Below are positions 33,744-47,352 of a DNA stretch of 64,000 nucleotides, piece after piece. Position 1 is the first letter of the stretch; the number at the start of each line of letters is the position of its first letter. The notes below the pieces were generated by a model. The model did not search any database and was not told the origin of the DNA. It saw only the letters and a program-made list of their open reading frames with translations. The position numbers were made by a program, and so were the translations under genes. Source of the DNA: Dolomedes plantarius. Its lineage: Eukaryota; Arthropoda; Arachnida; Araneae; Dolomedidae. The stretch spans positions 129,470,151 to 129,534,150 of the forward strand of contig OU015498.1 in the NCBI GenBank assembly GCA_907164885.2, given 5' to 3'.

Positions 33744-36467
33744 CTGAGCGTTGTGAATAGTTATACTACGAGTAGTTGAATAGTTAAATTGGAGTAATTT
33801 TTTTAAACGATCTGCTTCTGTAGCTATCTAACTTATAAATATAATACTTATTTTGGTGAGATTAATAAATATTTTGAAGGTTTGTTTGACTTTTACCCCT
33901 TAACCTTAGAACTAATAGGGCAGTTACGTAGTGTTTTCATGCAGAAATACCGGTTTGATATTCTAGGTGTAGGTAATATTCAGGCAAATACTCTTCAAAT
34001 TTTATAAACTTCCGTTATAGATAAATCTTACTAATATCATGTATGTCATGGCTGGTCTATAATTCAGAGCAGAATTGCATTAAGCGGTCTTATTATTCTA
34101 CACCAACGGAATAGTCAGTTATAAAATATTTTCATATCTAACGGTGGGACTTTAAGTATAGAGGAGATTTAACTTTTCACCAAACAACACTTATAACTGG
34201 CATTTCATTCCCACACGGAAAAACAAATAAATAAAGCTTGCTTTAGAGGAAAGTCTTAAAGATTATTGCATATTTAGATGAATAATTACCGCTTCTTTCA
34301 CCTAAATTCCCAACATCTCATTACCATTTACATTACAATTCACCCCATCTGTCACGCATTTATTACAGATGAGAGTTAATTGTAATGAACTTGAATTAAG
34401 TCCTAAAGATGAATAGATTCATCTGATAAATATGCTGGCTAGCTACTATTGCGTGATACGTAATATTTGCTTCATAGTTATCTACGAATTTGCATCCGGC
34501 TGCAGACCATGTATACATCTTTGATTAATCTTGAACGCTCCTTAGGCAGCTCAGTTTCAGAGCCCTGTTACATACTACTCGAGATTTCTGCCGTTATTTA
34601 TGATCATTTAGTTTGGGTTTTCCTCTATCATCTGCTGAGATTTAGATGGGGGTTAAACAAAGATAATATATCATGTAGGCCAGAAAGTCGTGGCATCGAT
34701 AAATTTTGCACTAGGGGGAAAGGGAATTATTTAGTTCTACAGAGATGCTTCCAGCGCTATGTTTGAAAGATACAATTATAGTAGATTTATCTCATGAAGA
34801 GATGATATCAGTAAGTTATAGGACTAATAACAATTTTAATAAATATGATGTATTTCATAAGCAGTTTAATTATGTACTTTGCTTTAGATTTATTCTCTGA
34901 ATTCTAAGCCGCTATCTTTAGATTGGCTTTGAATTCAGAAAGGCTTAGCTTTTCGGAGCTTCATGCAAAATAATACTAATTAAATATACATATCATATTC
35001 TTGCAATTTTTTTTTAATATTTCACATTGACTCTTTAAAACATTACTAATATAATTTATCGGGTATCAACATATTTTGTTTATTTAATCCCTAGTATAAA
35101 GTCATAAAGTATATGGCCTTATAAAAGCAGTTAGGTTTGATTTCCGAAGGCATAAATCACTCAAATATCACTCGAAATCAGAACACAAAGAAAACATTCA
35201 AGTTCTGCTATTTTGAAACTCCTCATGATTAATTAAATACGAGAGACAGCACCGGCCAAAATAAAGATGGTAGAGAACAAATAAATATCGACAGGAAATT
35301 AGAGAAAAACTTTAATCATGAATTTTATAGGATGATACAGCTTTCTTCATCAAGAGTTCAGCTACAAAACGCAAAGAAATAGATGGAAATAAGGTTGTAT
35401 TGCCATTCCCAAGCAAAAGAGTATGAAGGGGGGAAAATTACCAACAGAGACACAAAAAAGAGAAAAAAGCAAGGAGCCACAAAAAGAGGAAAATGAAACG
35501 ATCACAAAAATACCTGATGAAATATGACGAAAATAAAAAATTGTCTCACAAGCCTTCAAAGCTAAATGAATACAAGAATTTACCAAATAGTTAGCGCTGC
35601 AAAGGAGCGTGATTCTGATGTGGTCACTTGAGGTCATAGTAGTTAGATGAATGAATGGAAGTCTGGGGGCGCTGAATTCTCAGATAATAAAGAAACGGTA
35701 CCCCAAAAAACTACTAGAAATGCATATCCAGAATCGCTAACTCATTCCATGGGCTCCTCAGATTTTGTTTCAGCGCTAAACTGAAAAAATCTATCATAAT
35801 ACTTTTAGTTTTTCTTCTTGTAATTATATGGTTCATATTTTTTTAAAGCTTCCTTCATTGTTTCAGCTCAATTTCTTAAATTCTTCATTTGTTAAAATAG
35901 CTTAAACTTTTAATTCACTCCGTATTTATTGCCGGAAAACACTTCTTTCCTTCTTAAGTCGACATGTTTTATTTCTTTATGTTCTAGGCAAAGTGCCATA
36001 AAAAGAAAAACAATCCTTGTCACTTTGAATTTAGGATCCTGAATACTTCTGAAATGTAGTCTTAAATCATCCCAATGAAACTTTTCTATTTTACTTCTAG
36101 GCAGCTTCAAGGCAAAGAAAAAATCTACTTTCCCTATGGGATTCCTATTTCCCTGTCAATCTACTTTAATAAGTCAACTATCAGAATAAAAGGAAATAAC
36201 TTTTGCCTCTGTGTGATATTTTTGTGAGATTTATGATTAAATAAACTATATATTTTTGAATAAATTTTATACCCTTTTTGGTTGATTGTGTATTCTGAGA
36301 AATGCTAAGTAGCATTAAAGAAGCAGAATGATTTTCTAGAATCTTTATTGTAATGATTCGTGAATTCATATTGGTGTCTTCTAAATACCTTTTATGTTCT
36401 AGAGGATGGCCTAGAGGATGATGGTAGAGAAGAAAACAAATATTCTGTAACATCGTAGGTAGGTAGG
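33744..36467. other. no gene seen; old dispersed repeat traces
   Basis: CATCGATAAATTTTGCACT near 34693 faintly matches the 22360-22620 area. AACTTTAATCATGA...GATACAGCTTTCTTCATCAA (35309-35350) matches 37200-37245, beside the repeat copy at 36468. Frames such as 35362-35637 and 35910-36110 show no domains. Confidence 0.35.
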
Positions 36468-37260
36468 CTATTCTCTGAGGCTTTTTAAAAATTACTAAAT
36501 TCGGGACCAAGAAAGACAGAGTCCTAATTGTAAATGATAAGGCCACATCTTAAAACAAAAACTTAAAAATTTAATTACAAAGAAATTTAACATTAAACAA
36601 GTACAACATAATCAATTGAATTTTAACTTAAGTGCAGATTTAGCAGCACGCTCCGAGACCAGGATAGTCTCAAACAGGAGCTTAAAAAACACGTCCGCCT
36701 AGCCGGCCGTTACATGAGGGATCTCTCGAAAATAACAGAGTTTCGCATATATACTTTGCTTGAAGTCTTCGCTGGTGGCAGCCGTTTTCTTAGAAATTGT
36801 TTTCCAGAGAGGGGGCCGGCAGATTAGCGGGTGACAGTTAATCTTAACGACGAACAATCCGGCAAACTTTATTTCGTTATAGTGTCAAACTCGCATTGAG
36901 TTATTTCTAAGAAAGACAGTTTTACGAGGCGATGGTAAACGCTTCTGTTTTTCGAAACAGATATTCCCACAGCTTGCTTGAGAAACCGATATGCCTGTAC
37001 TTAAATTTCAGTCTGAAAATTCTGGCGGCATTTGCCGGTATCGTTTTTTAATTCGCTCGGAGTCCACATACGTGTTCAAAATGATGGGAACTGGAAAATG
37101 GTATTCCGATAAGCATGCAGCTGTGTGTCGTGCACCCTGTGAGGTCTTGGGGAAAATACCCGATACTTTCATTACGCTACAATTCCCAGAATATTAGAGA
37201 AAAAAACTTTAATCATAAGTTTCATAGGCTGATACGGCTTGCTTCATCAATAGTTCAACT
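36468..37260. repeat. unclassified dispersed repeat, copy 2
   Basis: Direct counterpart of 7926-8632. It shares the FLIRSEST and MGTGKWYSDKHAAV peptide stretch (37050-37120). Over the best 28 codons the two copies differ at about five codons, three of them synonymous. The right extension (AACTTTAATCATAAG...GCTTCATCAATAGTTCAACT) also recurs at 35309-35350, so the family may extend further than copy 1 shows. Confidence 0.6.
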
Positions 37261-37309
37261 AGGGCATGACTTGACTTAAGCAGCATGGGTCTGACATAAA
37301 CATCATAAT

Positions 37310-37640
37310 AGTTGGTACGGCTGGATAGTAAATAAGTGCACTAATATTCAAATTATATTCGACACATCATTGCCAAATCTTGAAAATCATAATATTAAGA
37401 ATATAGAAATACACTTTAAAAAATTACCATTGAACCGAATAAAAAGAAATATGGTTACTCAACAGAGCGAAATAAACATAATTAAAAATAAACACAAACA
37501 TAATTAAAAATAAAAATGGTAGAGAGAGAGAGATTGAGAGATTCCTCGGAATAAACAAATTGACGTGCTTGTGCGGCCTCGTGCTTAGTAAGTATCTTAA
37601 GCCAGATTTAAACATGTCACTGAACATGGGCAGAAAGTAA
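37310..37640 (-). repeat. dispersed repeat with TGAGCATGCGCAGAAA-type motif, copy in minus orientation
   Basis: Its reverse complement matches blocks at 39590-40200: CACTAAGCACGAGGCCG, TTTATTCCGAGGAATCTCTC and TTGGCAATGATGTGTCGA. It contains an AG-rich run (GAGAGAGAGATTGAGAGA). No terminal structure was resolved. Confidence 0.55.
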
Positions 37641-37679
37641 TTTTTAATTGTAAATTATCTATGTATATTATTTATAAAC

Positions 37680-38568
37680 GGTGTTTTCTTTTTGTTTTAC
37701 CCCTTTATCTCCCTTCATACTTAACCAAAATCGGTAAATGAGGTACCATTTTAAAGATTATGATCTCCGATTCATGCGAATTGTTAATTTAGAATTACAC
37801 ATCGTATTTTTTGTTTAAAAATTGAAGTATAAATATTATAATCAATTTTTCTTCCCCTAGATGGGACGCGCTAGCTTTTTTAATTTTACCATTATCAATT
37901 GCATTGAACTTTTAAGTTTATAATTCGTTTGCGTTTATTATCATTCTTGGATTTTATTAAGGAGTTTCTTTATTAGCAACATCCCCGTAGGTGTACACTA
38001 TTCTTTCTGCATGGAAAAACCATATATGTTATTTCTAGAAGCTGATGTTTTGTGACGATCGCTTTTTCTACCTTCATACTTAACTCAAATCGATAAATGA
38101 GGTACCATTTTAAAGATTAAGTTCTCCACTTCTGATGAATTGTTAATTCAGAATGACACATTGTATTGTTCGTTTAAAAATCGAAGTTAAAAATATACTT
38201 TTGGCGCTAAAGTTCTTTCCCTGGATGCGTCGAAACGACACAGTCGAATAGTGTGCACAAAGAGGTTTTGAAATGTAAATATCGAATTTTCCACTAGTTT
38301 GTTTCATATTTAACTTTTAATATTGTGCACAAAGGTGTTTTGACGTGTACTTATCTCATATTCTCCTGTTCTGTCCCAATATTGTGGTCAAAAGTGTTTT
38401 GTTGTTGGTTCTGTATTTTCCTTACGCACCATTGTTATTTGACAAATAAACAATGGCTACAAATGAACCGGTTCTTCTCTCATCCTACTACAAACTACCA
38501 ACCTCGCTATTAAATTTATCGTATTTAATTAGCATGCGAAAGTTTCGCACGGGCCACCTAGTTGCTAA
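37680..38568. repeat. degenerate repeat with an internal direct duplication
   Basis: About 175 bp at 37695-37870 and 38055-38230 are similar (CTTCATACTTAAC, GATAAATGAGGTACCATTTTAAAGATTA, GAATTGTTAATT). The right end TTTCGCACGGGCCACCTAGTT looks like a repeat terminus, related in complement to 29698. Unclassified. Confidence 0.5.
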
Positions 38569-38783
38569 TTAATAGAAATTGCGGTTAAAACCACCAAATT
38601 TCACACATCTATAGATAGAAATCTTTCGTTTAGGACCAAAATTAAGTAAATTGATGCAGTAGATTTCACTCACGGAATGTCTAAAGAATCGCTTAGTAAC
38701 TTAAATATATAGATTCGCAAGACTCGCGTAGGAGTAGCATTTGAAGAATTAGTGTTCCTTACAACATCGCCATGTCAATCTTA

Positions 38784-38990
38784 GAGCTACCACGCAGTAG
38801 GCTTGGGTTCAAATCCTGAATAAGGCTTGGTCGTTTCCGTGTCGTTCCCCTCACAAGGAGCAATGCTGGCTAACCTATATGGTGCTCCTAATAATTCGCC
38901 AGTAGCCAGTAATTCGAGGTGAATAACAAAAGACGAATGTTTCACAAAGTGCCTCCGCATTAGAAAAGGAAGAAGACTTCGCCATAATTC
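38784..38990 (+). repeat. tRNA-derived SINE, second family
   Basis: The head contains TAGAGCTACCACGCAGTAGG and B-box-like GGGTTCAAATCCTG. The body GAGCAATGCTGGCTAACCTATAT and CACAAAGTGCCTCCGCATT matches the minus-strand SINE at 57062-57310. Adjacent 39000-39050 has another GATTCGAGTTCACATCC, possibly a second tRNA-like remnant. Confidence 0.65.
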
Positions 38991-39589
38991 AGCAGGTAGA
39001 ATTTCGGCCTCGAAGTTTGGTGATTCGAGTTCACATCCAGCTTCCAGCAAATCGCCATTACAGTGATACTTGACAACTCAAAACATAGATCACGTCAGAA
39101 GAATAGGACCAATAATCTTGGAGGTAAAATTGCATCATCGTCCAATAAACATATGAATAAAGGGGCTATGTAAATTTCGGAGGTCCTCCAAATAAACCTC
39201 CAAATTAACATCTTGACGTATTTTGCACCGTTGCAAGAAGTAGAAAACGAGTCCGTTTTGTTTCATTCTAATAACATTTTTTGCGGGGGGGGGTGCATTG
39301 AAAAGTGGTCTTTACGTTTTGAAGCATGCATAAATAAAACGTAAAAATTTTATAAATAAGTTACATAAAATATTTAATCATTTACTATAATCATAATAAA
39401 TTAGCATTCCACTCTTCCCTGGGTATCTATATATTTAAGTTGCTAATCCAACTTTTTGGGCAGTCCATGAGAATAAACTACTGCATCAATTTGCTTCCTT
39501 CGAGTCTTAATCGAAAGATTGTAATCTGTAGATTTGTCAAATTTGGTTTTTGTAACCGCAATTTCTATTAATGAGCCATAATTAAGAAT

Positions 39590-40200
39590 TAAAAATTGAT
39601 TTCTGCGCATGTTCAGTGGGATGTTTAAATCTGTCTTTAGAAACTCATTGTTTCTGCGCACGCTCAGTGAAATGCTTTAATGATAGACACGTTTATTCCG
39701 AGGAGTCTCTCTAGATCTCTGTCTGTCATTTTTAATGTTATGATAATTATGTTTGTGAAATACAGTGGAATCTCGATCGATCGTTCTCCGAATCATCGTT
39801 TTCCCGTATGTGTAGATTATTTCCCCCATTCCCGACGATCAGATTGCTTTGTTATTTTCCGCATCTATCGTTTTTCCGCATTTGACGTTCAGATAGGACG
39901 GTCCCTTGAAAAACGATAGATCGAGATTCCACTGTATAAGATTAAACCTCGTGGAAATTGTTTATTTCGCGCTGTTTAATTGGCGATAATTTACAATTAA
40001 AAAAAATTGCTTTCTGCGCATGCTCAGTGACATTCTTAAATCTGGATTTAGATACTCACTAAGCACGAGGCCGTTTAAAAACATTAATTTGTTTCTTCTC
40101 ATTATTATGATTTTCAGTACTTGGCAATGATGTGTTGAGTATAATTTGTGTATTAATACATTTATTTTCTATCTAGCCGTCATGTTTTAACGGGTACCAA
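39590..40200 (+). repeat. dispersed repeat with CTGCGCATGCTCAGTGA motifs, partly duplicated
   Basis: CTGCGCAYGYTCAGTG appears at about 39603, 39655 and 40015, each followed by related sequence (TTAAATCTG..TTAGA.ACTCA). The rest matches 37310-37640 in reverse. A 172-bp pogo-type MITE is inserted at 39763. Confidence 0.55.
39763..39934. mobile_element. pogo/Tigger-type MITE, 172 bp
   Basis: The ends CAGTGGAATCTCGATCGATC and (complement) CAGTGGAATCTCGATCTATC continue to a shared GTT with one mismatch. They are flanked by TA (39761-39762 and 39935-39936). CAGTGGAA-type ends with TA targets fit pogo/Tigger elements. Non-coding. Confidence 0.8.
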
Positions 40201-41297
40201 CTAGTTGAAAATTAATTTGTAACGAAAGCAGGTATGAAGAGAAGAGCGAAATTAAACGTATATGAATTAAAATGTAAATATTAAACTTTTGCTATCCGGA
40301 ATATTGTAAGCTAATCAACATGTGCACCGCCATCAGCAAATTGCACGTAATCATTAGTTCAATATATCCTCAAATAGATATTGAATTAATGTTTATCTAT
40401 AATTTGCTACAAACTAAGTGTAAATTAAATGGAAATTTGAAATTGCTGTAAGTAAATATCAATTAATATGTTTAGTGACTTAATTCAATCGTGATTCATT
40501 TCGTCAAACGAAATGAAGTTATTCAATCAGTGTGATACAAAACAAAACGATTTTATTAAATGTAAGTTCAAAACTTATGATTACAACTTATGTCCCTGCA
40601 AATATCGAGACAAGATAAATAGTTTGTTGACGTTTTGTTGACGTTTGTGACGTTCAGAATTATATTCGTAAATCCCCGAGAAGTTAATTTTTATCATCTC
40701 ATGAATAGAATATGCGCTGACATTTACATTCACACATCAAATATCTCGATTATGCAATCTTATATTTAAGCAAAAATGAATTTTCTACCAATATTTCCGA
40801 GAACACTTGCGTATGGTTTTCCCATTAAATACGTTTAAAAATGTTTAATTTATTGATATTTCGGTAATTGGCTTCAAATATTCATAATATTCGATGAAAT
40901 GGAATGTTGAATATTTGGCTCATTTGTCAGGATGTCATAAAATTTTAAATTACGCAGAACCGTTTGAAACGAAAAATTTCCAAATTAGTATCAATTTGTT
41001 ATTAACAAGACGTTGGGAAAAGGATGGGAATAATTCTGAAGTTGCAGTATTAAAGTTTTTAATTTTTCAGTAATGTCTGCTTGTGACATCACCTCAAAAT
41101 AAGTGATGGAAATGAAATTGGTTTCATTCATCTATTTCCACTTTAAAAATGATGAGAGTAATATGTATTTAAAATATTGTAACCCCCAAAGGAGTTGTCA
41201 GTGCTTCATGCACAGTAGTTTGAATTTTTAAACAAAAATGATAAATTGTTTCTATACTTTTATTTTCATTTAAAATCATTCATTACATTATGTTCCC

Positions 41298-41333
<36 letters not shown>

Positions 41334-41555
41334 CTTACAAATGTAAATATAGAATTTTAATAATTCTGGTAAAAAGCTAAGTAAGAGTAAATAAAATTTA
41401 GGCGCTAAGCTGCTCACAAAATTTTTTTACATATAGGGGGGGGATGTAGTACTATAGGGGGATGAAGTGACCGCAGGGGGATGTAGTGACATAATAATAC
41501 GGTAAACCCAGATATCAATAATGTAAAATAGAATAGTACTAAAACAGAAAAGGAA
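40201..41555. other. no gene seen; TA microsatellite
   Basis: AT-rich DNA with a (TA)n tract at about 41300-41332 and a short run of GGGGGATGTAGTG-like repeats at 41437-41490. Confidence 0.4.
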
Positions 41556-41981
41556 ATGTAGGTGTTATAGTTGATGACTGGAGGGAGTTGTGACCCCCCA
41601 TCTCCGGTTAAACATGTTTTGCCCGGACAACACTCTCGGTGGTCGGCTACAACACCAAGACCTTATAGATAAAAAAGTGAAAACAATTAAAGTAAGACAA
41701 ACAAATTAAACCAGAGGTTATTAAATAATATTAATTAAAACGCTAAGAAACTAAATAAATAAAAAATAATAATAATAATAAACATAAAATACATCAATAC
41801 ATTTAAGGACATACCACCTCACCAAGCCAGCGTCACGACTCACCAACACACACATTTTTATAGTCAAATATAGGGTATTACTGTTGCCATCTATAAGATG
41901 AAACGTTGCCTGTAATCTGTATTATTTAGATTAAAAAACTGGGTTAAGATTGACGTAATGAATTTTATAGGGAAACCCTGT

Positions 41982-43598
41982 TCATGGGGAAACCCTGTTC
42001 ATTATGTATTTCTTTATTCTAATATCCATGTTTATTACATTTGAATGTAAGCGTAGGCAACGCGTTAACTGGTTTATTATTACTTTACGTTTTATATTTT
42101 TACGAAGTACGTTATTCCAAGACATAATCCTAACTTTATTAAAATTATAATGATCTCGTTTATCATAAAGACAAAACGAGACGTTGTTTTGTTTATTTAC
42201 TTTCAAACTTAAGTCTAAAAATACCAAATTACCTTCATTGTCTACTTCAGTTTCTACCAAATTAAGATTTTCAGGATAAAAATTAATTTATTAAGACGTT
42301 AAATTATCATTAAAACAGACCAGTATACAATCTACATATCTGAAGTACAGTAGTTCATTTAAATATCATGACACCCCGTTCATAGAACTGAAGGTAGATG
42401 TCTGTTAATGTAGATGAACATCCACCTCCCATAGGAATACCTTTAATTTGTTTATAGAAGCAATTTCCATCATATAGTAAAGTTTCGTACAGGACTAGGT
42501 CCAGAAGTGCACAGTATTTACTTATGGTAATATAAGATTGCAAATCATACTGTTCGTATAGACTAAGTATGATATTGTATAGGTCGTTCAAGTCAATAGA
42601 GTTAAACAGGTCTGAAAAGTCATAACTTTTTAATCCAGTGATACCACCTTTACCTTTTAGTTGTTTTACTACCTCATAGCTATTATTTATGAAATAACTT
42701 CCTTCCGAAATTAACCCTTTATAAACTATTTTTAGAAGATTCAAAAGTTTATTATTTGCTAGTGTTAAGTAAGTATTGCATCCTACAGTAACATTTCTAA
42801 ATTTAACTGGAAACTTATGAAATTTAAGAATTAATACTAAATAAAGGAAATTAATGTTTTTAATTTCATACCCTGCACGGCGATATAAAGCCTTTATACG
42901 ATTTTGTATAGTACTATGTTCAGGATTCAGTTTTTGATATATCGTGTTGTCATTAAAGCACATGATTAAGCTTTCACAATATAGTTTTTTACATATAAAT
43001 GCATAATTAGATGAAACTTTATCTACATAAGTTATGGCAAATTGGTCCTGTGCCATATATAAATATAATACCGTCTTTAATAGACGGTATTATATTTTTT
43101 AAATTTATTAGTTTTTCATTGTACCTTAAACTTAGATAAGCTGTTTTAAAATCATTAATAATATGGTTGTTTTCATTGTTCAAAAGTACTAAACGGCATA
43201 CTATGAGTCATAGCTATCTTATAAATAAATTGCTCAAGATTTTGCTTGAAAATTTGGATTACGTTCTTTTTGTAACCAATACAAAAGCCTGTACCATTAT
43301 GCATCAAATTTGACAGCGCAGTATTATCAGTTACGTTGGTGTTACCCGTTATAATGTGGTTGTAGTGTTCATTGTAACCAATCATATTTTTAATACACTT
43401 ACATTTTCCTGGAGCGTCTTTAACCAAATTTTTAGATATATTATTATAATTAAAAATATAGCGACCAATCGGCCTACTATACCGAAAACTATTATAAATT
43501 ATTAGATTGTTAACAGGAAAGTAACTGATATTTTGATTTAGAATTTTAGAGAAGGGTATATTATCGAAACTTTTGTTGGCATACTCGGTAATACAATA
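41982..43598 (-). pseudogene. Penelope-like RT, broken in several frames
   Basis: The N-terminal part contains a CKCIKN cysteine pair and YNHIITGN. The RT core has KFPVKFRNVTV, motif A YDFSDLFNSI (42610-42580) and motif B KGIPMGGGCSSTLTDIYL (about 42440-42390). Motif C reads YVDC instead of YVDD (42328-42339), so a catalytic Asp is lost. The thumb has NLVFLDLSLKVNKQNNVSF. Frame breaks near 43170-43060, 42355 and 42260 and the truncated N-terminus make it inactive. Confidence 0.6.
43061..43097. repeat. perfect 16-bp stem hairpin between RT fragments
   Basis: AAATATAATACCGTCT (43061-43076), a 5-base loop, then the exact complement (43082-43097). It lies just upstream of the RT core frame. It might be an RNA structure of the element or a chance palindrome in AT-rich DNA. 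The GC-containing core (ACCGTCT) makes chance less likely. Confidence 0.6.
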
Positions 43599-43600
43599 TA

Positions 43601-44610
43601 CAACCTCTGACAATAAAGTTCGGTGAATGAAGTCAGAACGGCCGATCTGGCAACACTAGCGAAACAAAACGCTGCACCTGCGTAGCGGTAGGTGCTGACC
43701 ATCTGCCCCCACCGTTGATCAGTTGAGCGTCGTTTGTGTTCCGTGTAAGACTTGTTTTACAAAGTGCTTGTTTAGTGCATTTGTTCCGTGCTACAAATCG
43801 TTACCCAGAATTTTGGGATGAGAAAAACGTGTTGTCGCCTTGTGCCACATCACTTGGATAACGATCACAAGCAGGCACGTTTAGAGGCTTCACAGGATTT
43901 TGTCGAAACGGCGGATGCGACACCAAACTTTTTGAACTGTATTGTCACTGAGGATGAATCCTGATGTCTCAGGTATGACCCTGAAACGAAACGGCAAAGC
44001 ATGGAATGGCGTTCTCCTGCATCACCTCGTCGGAAAAAGGTCAGAGCAGAAAAATCACGCATCAAAACGATGGTCACCACCTTTTCTGATAGTCAAGGCA
44101 TTATCCACAAGGAATTTCTACTTGAGGGAATGACGATGAATGCTGAAGGGTACATTGAAATTTTGATCCTTTTCATGAAACGTTAACGCTGGGTACGACC
44201 CCAGTAAGCACAACAAGGTTCATGGTTTTTTGTTCATGACAATGCTTGCCCTCACACAGCCAATATCGTCAAACAGTTCCTGGCAAAAAAAGGGGGGGGT
44301 GCAAATTGAACATCCACCATACTTGCCAGATCTCAATCCTCCAGACTTCTTCCTGTTCCCACAACTCAAACTCGCATTGAAAGGAAAGAGATTTGACGAT
44401 ATTCCTGACATCCAACGAAACGTGACGAGGCTTTTGAACTCCATCCCAAAAGAAGACTTATTGCAAAGTTTCCAGAATATGTATAGCAGATGTCAGCAGT
44501 GCATAGTTATGGGAGATGACTATTTCGAAGGACAGTAAGGTAACTTTCGTTAATATTTCATCTACGTTAATGTTACAGTACTATTCACCGAACTTTATTG
44601 TCAGACCTTG
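43601..44610 (+). mobile_element. mariner element, internally deleted
   Basis: TIRs share TCTGACAATAAAGTTCGGTG (starting 43606 on the left, complement on the right). The outer 5 bases are CAACC/CAAGG. Flanking TAs lie at 43599-43600 and 44611-44612. At 1010 bp it is shorter than a full mariner. It truncates the Penelope-like element on its left and abuts (TA)n on its right. Confidence 0.75.
43822..44538 (+). pseudogene. mariner (DD34D-type) transposase, decayed
   Basis: Visible parts are the first catalytic Asp in TEDES, directly followed by a stop where Trp is expected; RYDPETKRQSMEW; FFVHDNACPHTANIVKQFL (second Asp); a frame change in the run of G at about 44290; then PPYLPDLNPPDFFLFPQLKLAL (third Asp) and the C-terminus MGDDYFEGQ. 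The N-terminal HTH region is mostly missing. Non-functional. Confidence 0.75.

Positions 44611-44638
<28 letters not shown>
44611..44638. repeat. (TA)n microsatellite between two transposons
   Basis: A pure TA run filling the whole space between the mariner and the Incomer-type element. Confidence 0.95.
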
Positions 44639-46396
<1,758 letters not shown>

Positions 46397-46503
46397 TAGA
46401 GCCGAAAGCACCGACCTTGAGAGAGAGCAATAGGAGTTCGCCAGCGTACTTGTAAATGAAATGACCTAGTTTTGATTTCGCTTTTTGAAACGATCAAAGG
46501 AAA

Positions 46504-47352
46504 ATGACATCGAAAGATTTAAATAAAAAATTGGCTGATCATCGTGACTCTAACCAAAATGAAGAAAAACAAAGGGATAATTCTGGAGTTTTCGACAAAC
46601 ATTTATTGGAAAGCAGTGCTATATCTTCGCCAAATCAATTAAATAATCTCCCGAAATTTGATCCTACAGGAAGGATCAAAATTAATAACTGGTTAAGATT
46701 CTTCGAGAGAAAGACTATTGCATTGACGGAAGAAGAAAAACTACAAATATTTCCGAATTTTCTATCAGACCAGGCTTTGGAATTTTACATCGAAAACCTA
46801 ATTGAATCACAAAAGTGGGATGAAGTTAAAATAAAAATCAGTGACTATTTCTCAGTAGATAAACAGTTTTCATTCGTAGATTTTAGTAGGTTGAGCCTTT
46901 CTGGAATTCAAAATATAAATGATTATTTTAAAAAGAAAATGAATATCGGAAAAGCATTAAAACTCGAAGACGAAATTCTAATTCAAGGTCTCAGACACGG
47001 ATTGCCGACAAGCTACAGGGATTTATTCTTCATAAGTAACGTTGGTACAACTACTGAATGGATTTCCCTTGCGAGGAAAATAATCAACAACTACGAAGAT
47101 AACTATAGGAAAGAACAACACCGTAATAGAGACTTTCAGAACCAACAGTTCGGATTTCGCAGACCGTTCGATCGGCGAGATGACTATGGCAGATTCCCAC
47201 AACATGAGTCACCTAGATTCCGGCGCCAACAACCGTGACCATGGCATAGAAGGCCCCAGAATTTTCGAGAAGAGGAACGTCCCAGGACTCGGTTCTAGCC
47301 TCCACAACATGCAAACAATTATAACAGCAACATGACAGAGCAGCGACAATGA
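46504..47352 (+). pseudogene. Gag of gypsy copy 1
   Basis: The ATG at 46504 begins a 244-codon open frame: a charged N-terminus, a capsid-like region (LPKFDPTGRIKINNWLRFFE, INDYFKKKMNIGKALKL) and an Arg-rich C-terminus (FGFRRPFDRRDD, SPRFRRQQP). There is no CCHC zinc knuckle, so RNA binding probably uses the Arg-rich tail. TGA at 47236 and TAG at 47296 look like decay, because the same frame continues with Arg/Asn/Gln-rich sequence. A further TGA at 47350-47352 occupies the position where the related copy 2 also has TGA before the protease. Confidence 0.75.

Larger units (their letters stand above)
41940..43600 (-). mobile_element. Penelope-like reverse transcriptase element, remnant
   Basis: Three adjoining minus-strand frames (43613-43173, 43056-42355, 42260-41982) resemble parts of one RT-containing protein. 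The upstream part is cut off by a mariner insertion whose TA target lies at 43599-43600. Absence of integrase or RNase H, and the GIPMGG motif B, suggest a Penelope-like element rather than an LTR or LINE. That assignment is inference. Confidence 0.55.

Noticed and set aside
35362..35637. 91-codon hydrophobic minus-strand frame
   Set aside because: Phe/Leu/Ser content is the complement of an A/G-rich plus strand, and part of the area matches a dispersed repeat.
41560..41660. Possible hammerhead ribozyme beside the Penelope-like RT
   Set aside because: The conserved CUGAUGA and GAAA core segments are not present in either orientation.
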